Assembly: GCF_047663525.1 (NCBI RefSeq)
Contig: NC_092589.1
Location: 57,717,501-57,781,500 of the forward strand
DNA: 64,000 nucleotides
Source: Anas platyrhynchos
Lineage: Eukaryota; Chordata; Aves; Anseriformes; Anatidae
Reading direction: 5' to 3'
Shown here: positions 22,807 through 33,200 of the stretch, in pieces
Position numbering within the stretch: position 1 is the first letter of the stretch
How the letters are laid out: the number at the start of each line of letters is the position of its first letter
The notes under the pieces: generated by a model
Told to the model about the DNA's origin: nothing
Databases searched by the model: none
What the model saw: the letters and a program-made list of their open reading frames with translations, nothing else
Made by a program: the position numbers and the translations under genes

Positions 22807-23320
22807 GTTGGCCCGGCCCCGGCCCCCTCACGCTCACGCGGAGCCGGCCTCAGCACGGCCTCCGCTTTGGGAGCAACCACCGGCCGAGAAGGGGGAACCC
22901 GACACGGTGCCACTGCTGCAGAGGAGTCGTTTTCCCGCAAGGAACAACACCGACGAGCTTTTTCTGAACGAAGTTGATATTTAAATGGAGAGCGAGCCCC
23001 TTAAACGCATCAAGGGCACCTGGAAAATCTCCACAGACACATCTTCTCCCCGCTTCCCCCCCCCAAAAGCTAGCAAGGAGTGGTTCCGCCCGAGGGCGGG
23101 CCGCAATGGCGGAAGAGGTGGAGCGGGCCAAGGGGCCGAGCGCACGCGCAGTCGCGGGAGGGCGGGGGCGAAGGAAGGGGCCGGAGCGGGCCGATGGGGG
23201 GCGTGGCTACCCGCCAAGGGGCGGGGCTATCCGCCGAGGGGGCGTGGCTTGGCACTCAGGCCCTGCCCCCTCCGCACCCATTCGGAGCGGTGCGGAGCGG
23301 GGGGGGGGGGTGTGGTGCGG
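22807..23320 (-). promoter_or_regulatory. LTV1: LTV1 CpG-island promoter and 5' UTR region
   Basis: A dense G+C and CpG block (about 22440-23320) surrounded by AT-rich DNA and centred on the LTV1 start, typical of a housekeeping promoter without a TATA box. Elements visible: GC/KLF boxes (GGGGCGGGGC at about 23218, GGGCGTGGC on either side), and an ETS-like CGGAAG next to a YY1-like ATGGCGG at about 23105-23115. The exact start site cannot be set. Long ORFs that cross this block on both strands come from the absence of AT-rich stop codons. Confidence 0.8.
23198..23256. repeat. Three-copy ~21-bp GC-box repeat
   Basis: Imperfect tandem units of the form GGGCGtGGCTayCCGCCrAG: 'ggcgtggctacccgccaagg', 'ggcggggctatccgccgagg', then a partial 'ggcgtggcttggc'. 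Each carries a KLF/Sp1-type core, so the repeat multiplies GC boxes upstream of LTV1. Confidence 0.85.
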
Positions 23321-23323
23321 AGC

Positions 23324-23368
23324 TTTCATTTCATTTCGTTTCGTTTCGTTTCATCTCGTTTCGTTTCC
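23324..23368 (+). repeat. (TTTCR) pentanucleotide microsatellite
   Basis: About nine units of TTTCA/TTTCG, slightly interrupted, at the edge of the CpG island between PHACTR2 and LTV1. Preceded by a run of 12 G at 23299-23310. Confidence 0.95.
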
Positions 23369-23509
23369 ATGTAACTTTTAATTCCGTCTCTGGAGACTGC
23401 TTCCCAGCAAGGAGCTGCTCCCTGAATGTCACTCCCATCGCACATACCCCATGTGCTTGCCGGAAGGTTCAAGAACAGAAATGTTTTCTGTAAAGATTTT
23501 CTGAACAAG

Positions 23510-23515
23510 TTTATT
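23510..23515 (-). terminator. PHACTR2: Distal poly(A) signal of PHACTR2 (AATAAA)
   Basis: AATAAA on the minus strand in CAATAAACTTGTTCAG, followed by a U-rich stretch (TTTCTGTTCTTG). It is the last clear signal before the CpG island and would end a 3' UTR of about 6.7 kb, similar to the long UTR of the mammalian gene. Cleavage would be near 23490, about 0.7 kb before the LTV1 start codon. Confidence 0.6.
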
Positions 23516-24659
23516 GAGGTAATTCGCTTCATTTTATATTTACTGATATTCATTCGTATATATCTATAAATCAAAGAGCTCGTCTAAGGCACTTGGAGCT
23601 GTGCACAGCAGCGTACCCCACGGTACTGTACAACCAGGCAGCACACATCTTTTTGCTTGTGAAATAAAACCACCATAAAAGAAGCACAGTCTATGTCATG
23701 TATAAAAAAAGATAGTACATATTCTGTTTTTCAGATAACATGATCGGAATATATTTGTGTGTACGCGTGTGTGTGTTTATAGGTATATACTACCACACAG
23801 ACAAAACCCCAAGAAGCAGCTACGATTTGTAGCATTTCCAGTTATTTACATTCACAAATATCCACACACCTGTCTAAAACGCAGTATCAGACCAGCCACT
23901 TCTTTAGAATTACCATATTCAATCACTTTAAGTCATAGAGCTAAAATACAAGTAAATGCATTAATTTTATAATTCTTATTTAAAACACCCTCTGCATAAG
24001 CTGAAAAGTTTGGGGGTATTGATTCTCCATAGCCTCCCATCTTCTGAAAGTCATTGAACATGTGGAAAGTACATTGCAAAAGGCCAGGTACATTTTTTAT
24101 AGTCATCAATAACTATCCAGCGTGATGAGCAGTGGGGAATGAAGCCAGGAATTTTGTTTGCTTTATTTTACTTGTAAATGGGAGCACCTGGTGAAACTCA
24201 AGCAAATTACTTTGAGCACAGTTTGTTTCTATTTTTATTCACATTAATAAAAACATTAAAGAACTGGCCCGATGCCTGTTGGTAGGTGACACTCTCCATT
24301 ACATGCTGCAAAATATTAGTCCTGATGACTTCCCATGAAAAGGCAGTACGATCAAAATTTCATCTCAGGCAATTGTAGCCACAATCCTCCTCACAGTAAA
24401 TTCAGCATGTAAGAACCTCCTGGCTTTTGGAAGGTAAGAACCTTCCAAAGACCCTGCTGGAGCTGAGCCACCAGCACCTGCAGTGGATGGGTCACCCAGC
24501 CCTTGGGCATCACCTCTCAGAGGTGCCCTCGCAGGCTGGAGTGAGAATCGAGGGATCAAGGGTGCTCAGTACTGAGCAGTGCCCTGGGCCTGGCCATCAG
24601 CTGCAGCTCTGCCACAGAAAACGGAGGTTCTTGAAAGCTCTTTTTTTGAGGTAAGTGTG

Positions 24660-24745
24660 GGTCTATGAAACATGGCATATTAATACTGCTATACAGAGTA
24701 AAGCAGTTGGATGTGATGGTCTTTGTAGGTCCTTTCCAACTGACC
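24660..24745 (+). mobile_element. CR1 3' tail fragment
   Basis: The segment 'cagttggatgtgatggtctttgtaggtcctttccaactgacc' matches the last part of CR1 (the usual 'gatggtctttgtaggtcccttccaac' block) and leads directly into an ATTCT-type repeat. The left limit is approximate. It lies antisense within the PHACTR2 3' UTR. Confidence 0.8.
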
Positions 24746-24830
24746 TATTCTATTCTATTCTATTCTATTCTATTCTATTCTATTCTATTCTATTCTATTC
24801 TATTCTATTCTATTCTATTCTATTCTATTC
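24746..24830 (+). repeat. (TATTC)17 pentanucleotide microsatellite
   Basis: Seventeen uninterrupted TATTC units (85 bases), beginning exactly where the CR1 tail octamers (ATTCTATG) would stand. It most likely arose by slippage in the CR1 tail. In the PHACTR2 transcript it reads as GAATA repeats. Confidence 0.98.
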
Positions 24831-26264
24831 TATACTTCTCTTCAAGCAATTGCTCTATAAAAAAATGGAAAGGGACATAAACTTGAGCCACCTCCACACC
24901 CTTCCCACCCCAAATCATCCAGATGCCTGTTGAGACAATCCATTGACGTCTTTTAGTTTTGTTTAAAATCATAACAGCTAAAATAATTGTCCAAAACACA
25001 GTATTTCTTTAATTCCAAAATTTATACAAGTTTACAAATCAATATACCACCACACAAAGTAGTGAAAGGAAGAGAAGATATGTTTAGAAACATTTTACTA
25101 TAACAATGCTCAAATATGGTTAAATTTGACATAGTATTGCAAGGCTTTTTATATAAAGAATTAATGATTGAACAAGGAGATACAGAGAATACCATTAATT
25201 TCTTTGTTCCTATCCAATGCAATATTTAGCTTCTAGAAAACAATGAAATATTGGTGAAATGGCATATCTAGTTCGTATGAGCTCTATTTCCATTAAAATC
25301 CTGAAACAAGATGGGAACACTGACAAAATGAAACAAGACCTCATTAATCATTAAAGTTAATAAATAGAAATCTGTCAAAACATTACAGTGAAATGTTTTT
25401 ACTCTGTTCCTCCCTTTTTCTATATAGATACACTTCCATATTTTTTCCAGGTGCCTGTTAAATAGAAACTTTGATGTGTTCTGGGGAATTTACTTTTCTT
25501 TTTATTTGACCCTTGAAATATTTTAGTATCAACCTAATAAAAACTTTCAGAATTGCTTTTATTTTTGTTGTCTATCAAAAGCTAGGTCCCAGCAGTGAAT
25601 ATTGCACTGAGCTTTGTACAATAAAAATACAGATAGCAACAATAACAGAGTTAAATGTGAGAGCTCCTAAAGGCAGGAGGCAAGTTTATTCTGTTTTTCA
25701 CCCTGAGTACATCTTTATTTTAGTTCACAGCAGCGGCACAGGTCTTAACTCCATGAGATACAAATAAAAAATGATGATGTGAAAGCAGTAAATGTCACAG
25801 TCCTGGTAGACCTGGCAACTTAATGCAAATGTAGGCTTTGAGCTTGGTTTATGTTACAATGAAAGCATTAGCACGCACGTGAGGAGAAGGGCTCTCATCC
25901 CTACTTTGGACTCCAGCAGTGCTCAGCTGCTGGGGGTCCTGGGGGCTGTGGGCACCCAGGCTGCCACATCCCAGCCTGGCCTGATTAGACATGATGTTTT
26001 AATCATCTGTTCTGTTATGATACAAAACTGGGGCTCAGGCCATATTTATAACCAGGCAGAGAGCTGCCCAAAGTACCGCCCTGCAGCAAGGAGCAGGCAG
26101 AGCCGTAGGCAAATGATAAATCCAGCAAACAAATGCAGCCTTGCAGACTGGCAAATGGCTGTGAATACATTCAGTGATTTGGAAGAGACACAGCTCCTGG
26201 TCCTACATCATTTCAAACCACGGCTTGAAATGGTTTTTAGCATAAATAATCACTGGCATTTAGC

Positions 26265-26288
26265 TTTTTTTTTTTTTTTTTTTTTTTT
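26265..26288 (+). repeat. T24 homopolymer
   Basis: Twenty-four T in a row on the plus strand, inside the PHACTR2 3' UTR (A24 in the transcript). Confidence 0.95.
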
Positions 26289-27035
26289 CCTACTTGTTGA
26301 CTCTGCACATTTATCACATTCCGAGGAACTTCAAATACTCTGTTTTTCATTTGAAATAATAGATTTCAATTATAAGGACTAAATATAAGGACTTTCATAC
26401 TACCTGAAAGCAGACGGGCATCCTAGAATCATTTCAACTGGTTTTGTGAAGAACAAATTAGGATTCGCCTAAGTATCCATTCCCCTACACCTACAGCTGC
26501 AATGCACGATCACGCCAATAAACATGACCCAGGTGTTGGTTCAGAAACCACAATTTCAGGCCACTCGTTTTCTCTTGTGTGGGTGTAGACATCTGAGTTC
26601 ATATCTGACTTTGTGGAACATAAGTATGTGCATAAGATTTCTCACAGGTTTTGGATGACATTTAAAGGAACCGTCCAACCTCGTAAAAATTAACATGTTG
26701 ATCTCTTTTAGCCAGCTCAATGGTACTACTTGTTGCATGAGAAGTGCTGTTTTTTTCTTTGCCCTTTCTACGTCTTCTGATTTTTTTCCACAAGGATTGC
26801 TCACTCAGGAGTTTCTCGGAACTTGTCCTGATTTTTCCCTGCTGACAGGCGTGCAGCATCATGGAGAGTTAGTTACATTACATGTTCTTTCCAACAGGCT
26901 GTTGTAGCAACTTGAAGATGTTTAAAATCATCAATTCAGAGGACCAGAAGATATAGCAGAAGCTCTGCTTTAGGTAGATCAATAAGGTAAAGCAAACTTC
27001 ATAATGCTTCATAGTGACATACCAAAATCTTACTT

Positions 27036-27041
27036 TTTATT
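27036..27041 (-). terminator. PHACTR2: Alternative PHACTR2 poly(A) signal
   Basis: AATAAA (in GTGCAATAAAAAG) followed within 30 nt by a G/U-rich element (TTTTGGTATGTC). It would give a 3' UTR of about 3.2 kb. Confidence 0.4.
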
Positions 27042-28670
27042 GCACGGGTAACATTTTACATCTGTTGCTGTCCTGCCAGTTGATATTTAGAATACAAAAA
27101 TAATATGTACAATTCTAAGCCTGTGCATGAGTACAATACACAATGGATAGTTTATAGTTCTGATTCTGCATATATACTACATTTTTTACAAAGGTCCCAA
27201 TAAAGGCAACTCTTTTTGTCCAGTTACATACATGTACATTTGCTTAAGTAATTGGCTGAACCATGGGCCAAAGAATGCATCTGATTATTTATCATGGAAG
27301 TATTAAGAAATTACATGAGAAATAAAGGATAACTCAGCATCTCCAGCCAGGCTAGTACCCTGCCGGTAGCAATGGCTTGTAGTGAATACTTTGTTGTTGT
27401 TGTTTTAATAAAAAAAAAAGAAACCAGGAGGAGGATAGCCTAAGTGATGCCTCACCTATGTATCCTCATGCCTTATGGCAAAACACAGCTTGAGAAAGCC
27501 TGTGACAGAAGTTGTATCCTCATCGCTGTGTCTTAGTTCTGAAATGAGAAGGCGGCATGTTTCTTGCTGTCCATGTTCCTGGTTTGGTGTGGAGGAATGT
27601 CTTCTTGCAGTGTCACTTGGTTCACTTCATCCTAGTAGCCTAACAAATGTTAGTTCACTGTTGTATGCACTGCTCCTTGCATACCCTGGCATGTCAGTGA
27701 AGTAGCTACCTTTTGTCAAGCTGATATGGTCTGACCTGACCTTGGCCAAAGCGATTGGTCTGTGCCCCAGCTATCTTTCTGCCTTGTGTATCTTGGCTTC
27801 TTCCAAATGTTTGAAAGTGATTAAGGCAGCACTGATGTCTACTTAATTGTTCCAACTTGTTTTCTTTGAAGTATTGTGTTTTATACTTAAAAGTCAACAT
27901 AGTAGACCTTTATAGGATTTTGGACACACACTTCCAAATTTGGCAACAAAAAAAAGAAGCCTTAGGCAGGAGAATTATTTATTAAGTGCTAGTGTAAGCT
28001 TTTAAGTTTGGTCTTCAAATTCTAAAAATAAGAATAAGGATTCTACCAGAATTGCTGACAAACCTTCACTCTAATGCCCTGATCATTTCTGTATAATTTA
28101 GTGCCAAAGAATACATTTTCACTGCTTCCTTGATGTCAAAGTGGTGTTTCTATATTTATAAAATGATGGGACACGCAGAAGCTGAACTCTTTTCTGCAAA
28201 TGGAATCCTAATGCCTCTCATTGATTCCATTAAAAAAGGAAGGTGCTCATCCCTCTTCTTTGCTACAAGCATGTAGATGGCTATTTTATTTGGTTATTGA
28301 TATTTTTGGGTTGTACGTCATTGGATTTTTACTAAGATGGAAGCAATTCTAATAGTTATATAAATCTGTTGTGTTTTTTTAAAGGTTTGTCAAATCATTT
28401 AAAAATAATGGGATGCCAGCTGTTGGAAAGCACTCTCCTGTTACTTCAAGTGCTCTTTACTAAAATAATCCACCACATTTATGCAAACCTGATCTTGCTG
28501 TAAATATCAGGAAAGAGGGAGATCTAATTAAAGCAACTAAATTGCCTTCCTGCCTTTAGGCTGACATCTAAAACAACAAAACCGCCAATTCTATAACGTA
28601 AAAACATTCCACAAGAATCTACTGCAGGTTCTGAGGTAAGAATCACATCTACACAGACCTTTTATTGCCT

Positions 28671-28676
28671 GAAAAA
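28671..28676 (-). terminator. PHACTR2: Proximal PHACTR2 poly(A) signal
   Basis: AATAAA (in GGCAATAAAAGG) followed directly by a G/U-rich element (GTCTGTGTAGATGTG), the best signal-plus-downstream-element pair in the UTR. It would give a 3' UTR of about 1.6 kb. Confidence 0.5.
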
Positions 28677-30229
28677 GAAATACTTACACTTCATAATTAA
28701 AAAACTAAACAGGGCACATAAAAGACAAAAATAAATTGTAATATGTACACGCATTAGAAAGGATAAATAGCATATATACTGTAATACTGCATTAAATGTA
28801 TGCATATGTGAATTCCAGGAACCCTCCCCCCCCAAATGTTGTGTACATTAATTCAAAGGATAAATAAGTGCTAATATATGACAGAGAATTCCTTAGTGTA
28901 AACAATGCCACAGGCTTTTAATAGGCTTTTGTGCCAACTTACAAAAAGCATGTATTGCCTTTCACACTCCATACCACTTAATTTGAATAGCACTGTCTTC
29001 ACATACACAATTTCAAGATAGTATAAAAAATTATGGGTCTAGGAAGCATTCTTCACACTGAGCAACAACAGGCTGCAGACGCTCTAAGGATTTTCGGTTA
29101 GCTTTCACGAGACCGCGGGCTGAAGACACAGATTCCCCCCCGAGTCCTTCCTAAAAGCAGTGCAAAGGTTCTTACATGTAAAACATCACATCAGCAACCA
29201 CTGCTCAAACCTGCCAGTAAGGACTTCTGTGCCCCGTTCCAATTCTAAGTTCAGACTCACGCTAGCGTGATGTTGAAGCTGCCACTACTGCCTGCCATAG
29301 GTGCAGAAGATAGCGATCCCTCTGGCTTGAATGACAAATGACAGGTGGAAAGGAGTGTTTCTAAACACGAATCGCTTCATTGCATTCATAGTGTCGCGTG
29401 TCCTTTGTCCTTCGAATCCTGTTTACGCATTTCCGAGGATCCAGAGCACATCAACATTAAAAAATGAAAAATATATGACTTGTTCTGTATGAACATTCAA
29501 TGTATTTTCTTGAAGCATGCTCATCAGGATTTTAAAAAAGACATCTGAGTTATAATAGGACTAATTTCTGGCAACTGTATTTACTGGCACCAGAGAAAAT
29601 TACAGTTCTTCACTAAAGTACTGATGACATGAGGACTTGTGGCTTTCTGTCTTTCTCAGACAGGCTGTGGCCACTAAAAACTACATGCACAGCTGCTCAT
29701 ACTCTCCTTTTTCTTTTTTTTTTCTTTTAAATGATTCCTCCCGCTGGCCAAGTGCATCCCTATGCAGTGCCACCCACCCCGCTGCTTTCTGCTGACTGAC
29801 AAGGGAAGTCTCTCCCCCCGCTCTCCCAGTCCTTTTCACACTCCCCCCTGAGTTACCCTCAGTCACAATGCCACAAGCTCTGATGAGTTCTTGGCCGCAG
29901 GCTCTCAAGCGATTGTCTTCTGCTCTTCCTGACTTGTCAAGCTCCGAGGAAAAAGGCCATCAATGTCTCTCTGTGGGGTGGCCACAGGACCATGCTCTGT
30001 CTTAGCATCAAGATGTATCTTTGTTAAAACAAACACTTCATATGGGTTCTGCTCCTAGTCAAATCATTTGTTCATTGATAAAGACAAGGGCCATATCCTT
30101 CATTAACCTCAGGGCAAGCTGCAAGAGATGCTCACACTCAGTCAAGTTCCAGTGCAATCTTGGGTCTTCAGGACGCAATGATTTCCCCAAAGAAAATTGT
30201 TACATGAAACATGGGATGTGGTCGAACAA

Positions 30230-30245
30230 TTATGGACGATGAAAC
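30230..30245 (-). CDS. PHACTR2: PHACTR2 last coding exon: FHRP and stop
   Basis: Acceptor ATTTCAG, then G TTT CAT CGT CCA TAA (stop at 30230-30232). The G completes the Arg codon split from the previous exon, giving TRFHRP, the invariant PHACTR C-terminus. Only 16 coding bases; the rest of the exon is 3' UTR. Confidence 0.93.
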
Positions 30246-33200
30246 CTGAAATGATAAACCATTCAGAATTATATTTCTGCAGCCGACACAGGGCTATGGT
30301 GAGGCTCAGGAACTGGAGTATGTCTGTCTATATCATACTCCAGGCTGCACCTCAAGTACTTCAGTTTTGGGCCCGTCACTACAAGAAGGATATCGAGGAC
30401 TTGGAGTGTGTCCAGAGAAGGACAACAAAACTGGTGAGGGGTCTGGACCACAAGTCCTGTGAGGAGCGGCTGAAGGAACTGGGGGTGTTTAGTCTGGAGA
30501 AGAGGAGGCTCAGAGAAGAGCTGACTACACTCTACAACTTCCTGAAGGGAGGTTGTGACGAGGAGGGGGTCAGCCTCTTCTCTCAGATAACTAATGATAG
30601 GACTAGAGGGAATGGCCACAAGTTGCACCAGGAAAGGTTTAGTTTGGATATCAGGAAAAGCTTTTTCTCTCAGAGTGGTCAGGCACTGAAACAGCCTGCC
30701 CAGGGAGGTGGTGGGGTCACCATCCCTCGTGGTGTTCAAGAAGCATCTGGATGAGGTGCTACAAGATATGATTTAGTAGCTTAGTGGTTAGTATTGGTGA
30801 TAGGAAGACACTTGGACTAGATGATCTTGTAGGTCTTTTCCAACCTTGTGTTTCTGTGATTCACCTGTTACCATGGTCCCTAGCACAGCTTTGCTTGTGT
30901 TAACCACCGCTCTTCCAGACGCTGCCTCGGCATGGCGGGATGAGCGCAGGCCAAGGGGCAGACTGGACATTGGAGGACACCACGACAACTTGCCTGGTGG
31001 TGGTGGGGAAGAGGTTAGCCCCAGGAATTCAAGCCATGCCCAACCTGCTGGCCTTAGGGCTGGAGAAGAGCTTCCAGTCCGCTTTGTCTACCAGCACAGC
31101 CTGAGTCACGTTGCACGTACTATTTGGAGATACTGTCAGTAAACCAGAAAAGCCTTGCTGAGCCATAAAACTTAACTTTTAGTATTTCAATCCTTCTGCC
31201 AAATAAGGCTAACAAAATATTTTTTTTATTATTTATTTATTTATTTATTTTTAAGGAAGAAACAGATTTTATAGCACTGCAGATGCTTTCTTCCTATTTT
31301 TGCCAGCTGTGGCAGATAAAGACCCAAACATACCTTGCTGTTTTTTTTAAGAGTTTTAGGTAAGGCCTGTACATCACTCCAGATTATCTGTATGAAGGAC
31401 AGAGAGACGTGGGTTGCACAAAGGGTGTCACCAATCTTTTCTAGAATACGTTGGGAGCCTACTTGAAAGGTTTATGAAAGTTTTTAACATGTTTTCTCCT
31501 AATAGATCCAGAAAAAAGAAAACAAGCCCCACATGATCTCAGCGATGTGGTACAGCACAATACAGAGATGCAGTTTCCAAATACAGGAGATGCACACAAA
31601 AGCTGACATTCACAAGGATGCAGCTCATCTGCTACGTGAGGGTACAGTGCATTGCAAAAAAGACTCAGGGTTTTTGTATTTGTGTAGAACAACAATATAT
31701 TGGACTATATATAGTATTTCCATTAGAAGCATTTTATAAGCATCTGCTAATGTCCTCTTCCCAAACTTTTGTTTATTCCTGTATTTTTAGAAACTCAGTT
31801 TCTTGGATTGTGTTACAAAATAACAGAAGGAATCAATCTAAATTACTAGTAGAAAAACCATTCCACTGACAGTCATTACAGTAAATCATGAAAAACGAAA
31901 AACAGTGGCTTTTCTTTCCCAAGTTTAACATCAAATTTGAACAATTCAAAGATACTGTGAATAGTGACTATAATAATAGAGCTTCTTATACCAATTAATT
32001 AATTGTATGTTGTAAGACATTTTTGTTTAATAAGAAGCTTTATTTTTGTCTCATTCTATCACAGAACTTCACAAATAAACATTTGTTAACCTGCTGCACA
32101 TGCAAGGTTGCATTATCTCAGTCATCATCCTTCAAAACACTTTTTTTTTTTTTAAAAAAAAAAGACTGACTTCTTCTCTGGCTGGAGACTTTTGCCTACA
32201 GTTTTCATAAACAAATCACTTTATTGTTGCATCAATCCAAATATAATTGTGAACTACATAATTTTTAATGAGAGGTCCAGGAGGAAACTGAACCTCTATA
32301 TGTTCAAAACTGCAACTGACTTAAAACATCTGCATTAATTTAACTACCTTAATGGGCTTTTCCTAGTGTGACTCTATTTAGAGTTTTATACAGTGGCTCC
32401 ACAACACATCCAGTGAAAATAAAGGGTAGGGAGGGAGCAAGGAGAATGTGATCTCCCTCAGGCTGAAATTCCTCCAGGACCCTACAGATTCATTGCCTGT
32501 ATTTATCACAATCTGGCCATGCCTATTTTTGACTCTATTTTTCATGGCCCTCCTCAAAAAAAGTTTTCACTTAAAAAAAATCCCTGAGATTTTTGGTTCA
32601 GCTTTCAAGAATACAACTGTAACCAGTCTCAACTGTTTTCAATTCTAGTGAAAAAGTATCTGATTCTTTTTGTGTGACTCATGCATATCCACACTTATGC
32701 TCCTATACTGCAGTGCAACTCAGAAAATCAAACAACTTCAGCAAGAGGTTGCACTTCATCTCTCTCAGCACACAGAAAGAATTCTATTCCTGCTCATTTT
32801 CCTTTTCTCACTTGTGAAGTCTATTTTTTTTTTAATTACTACTGCTATAGTTCTGAAGAAGATACAATTCCTACTACCTGAAAAGATAATGACCCCCAGA
32901 AGCCAAATGAGAATATAGAAATCCATATCTGAAAAGGACATTTTCTAATTGTCAGAATGTGACACTTCATTAAAACCCTGCCTCTTTTTTCATCTCCTGG
33001 CTTAGTTTTGCTCTCTGTGAAAGTGGTTTATTTTTTGAAAATTATTTTTTTCATATTATATCTACATGGAAGTGTGTATATATTATTACTTAAAAAAAAT
33101 GTTTTGGTGAAAAAAGATCAGTAAAGTTGTGAAACCAAGCTCTAAATTAGGAAATGCCAGAAATCACCAAACACCCATTTCTCGTTGTGAATTTTAATTT

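Larger units (their letters stand above)
23510..30229 (-). other. PHACTR2: PHACTR2 3' UTR
   Basis: AT-rich sequence after the PHACTR2 stop with no further exon. It contains a CR1 3' tail and its microsatellite (about 24660-24830), a T24 run at 26265-26288, two earlier AATAAA signals (28671-28676 and 27036-27041) that could give shorter transcripts, and two Pumilio-type UGUACAUA motifs at 28742-28749 and 27104-27111. The full extent is inferred; there is no transcript evidence here. Confidence 0.6.

Noticed and set aside
22974-23493. Long overlapping plus-strand ORFs (up to 137 codons) across the CpG island
   Set aside because: Composition is Gly/Arg/Pro/Ser from GC-rich DNA, all frames are open alike, and the ends run into the TTTCR repeat. 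No domain or homologue; these are stop-poor artefacts of the promoter.
24655-24933. ORFs with repeated SILFY peptides
   Set aside because: They are translations of the (TATTC)17 microsatellite.
25879-26382. Plus-strand ORF of 167 codons
   Set aside because: It lies antisense in the PHACTR2 3' UTR, runs through a T24 homopolymer, and has no family resemblance.
30197-30754. A 185-codon plus-strand ORF as a host gene
   Set aside because: It is the CR1 reverse-transcriptase remnant with unrelated flanking codons at its start.
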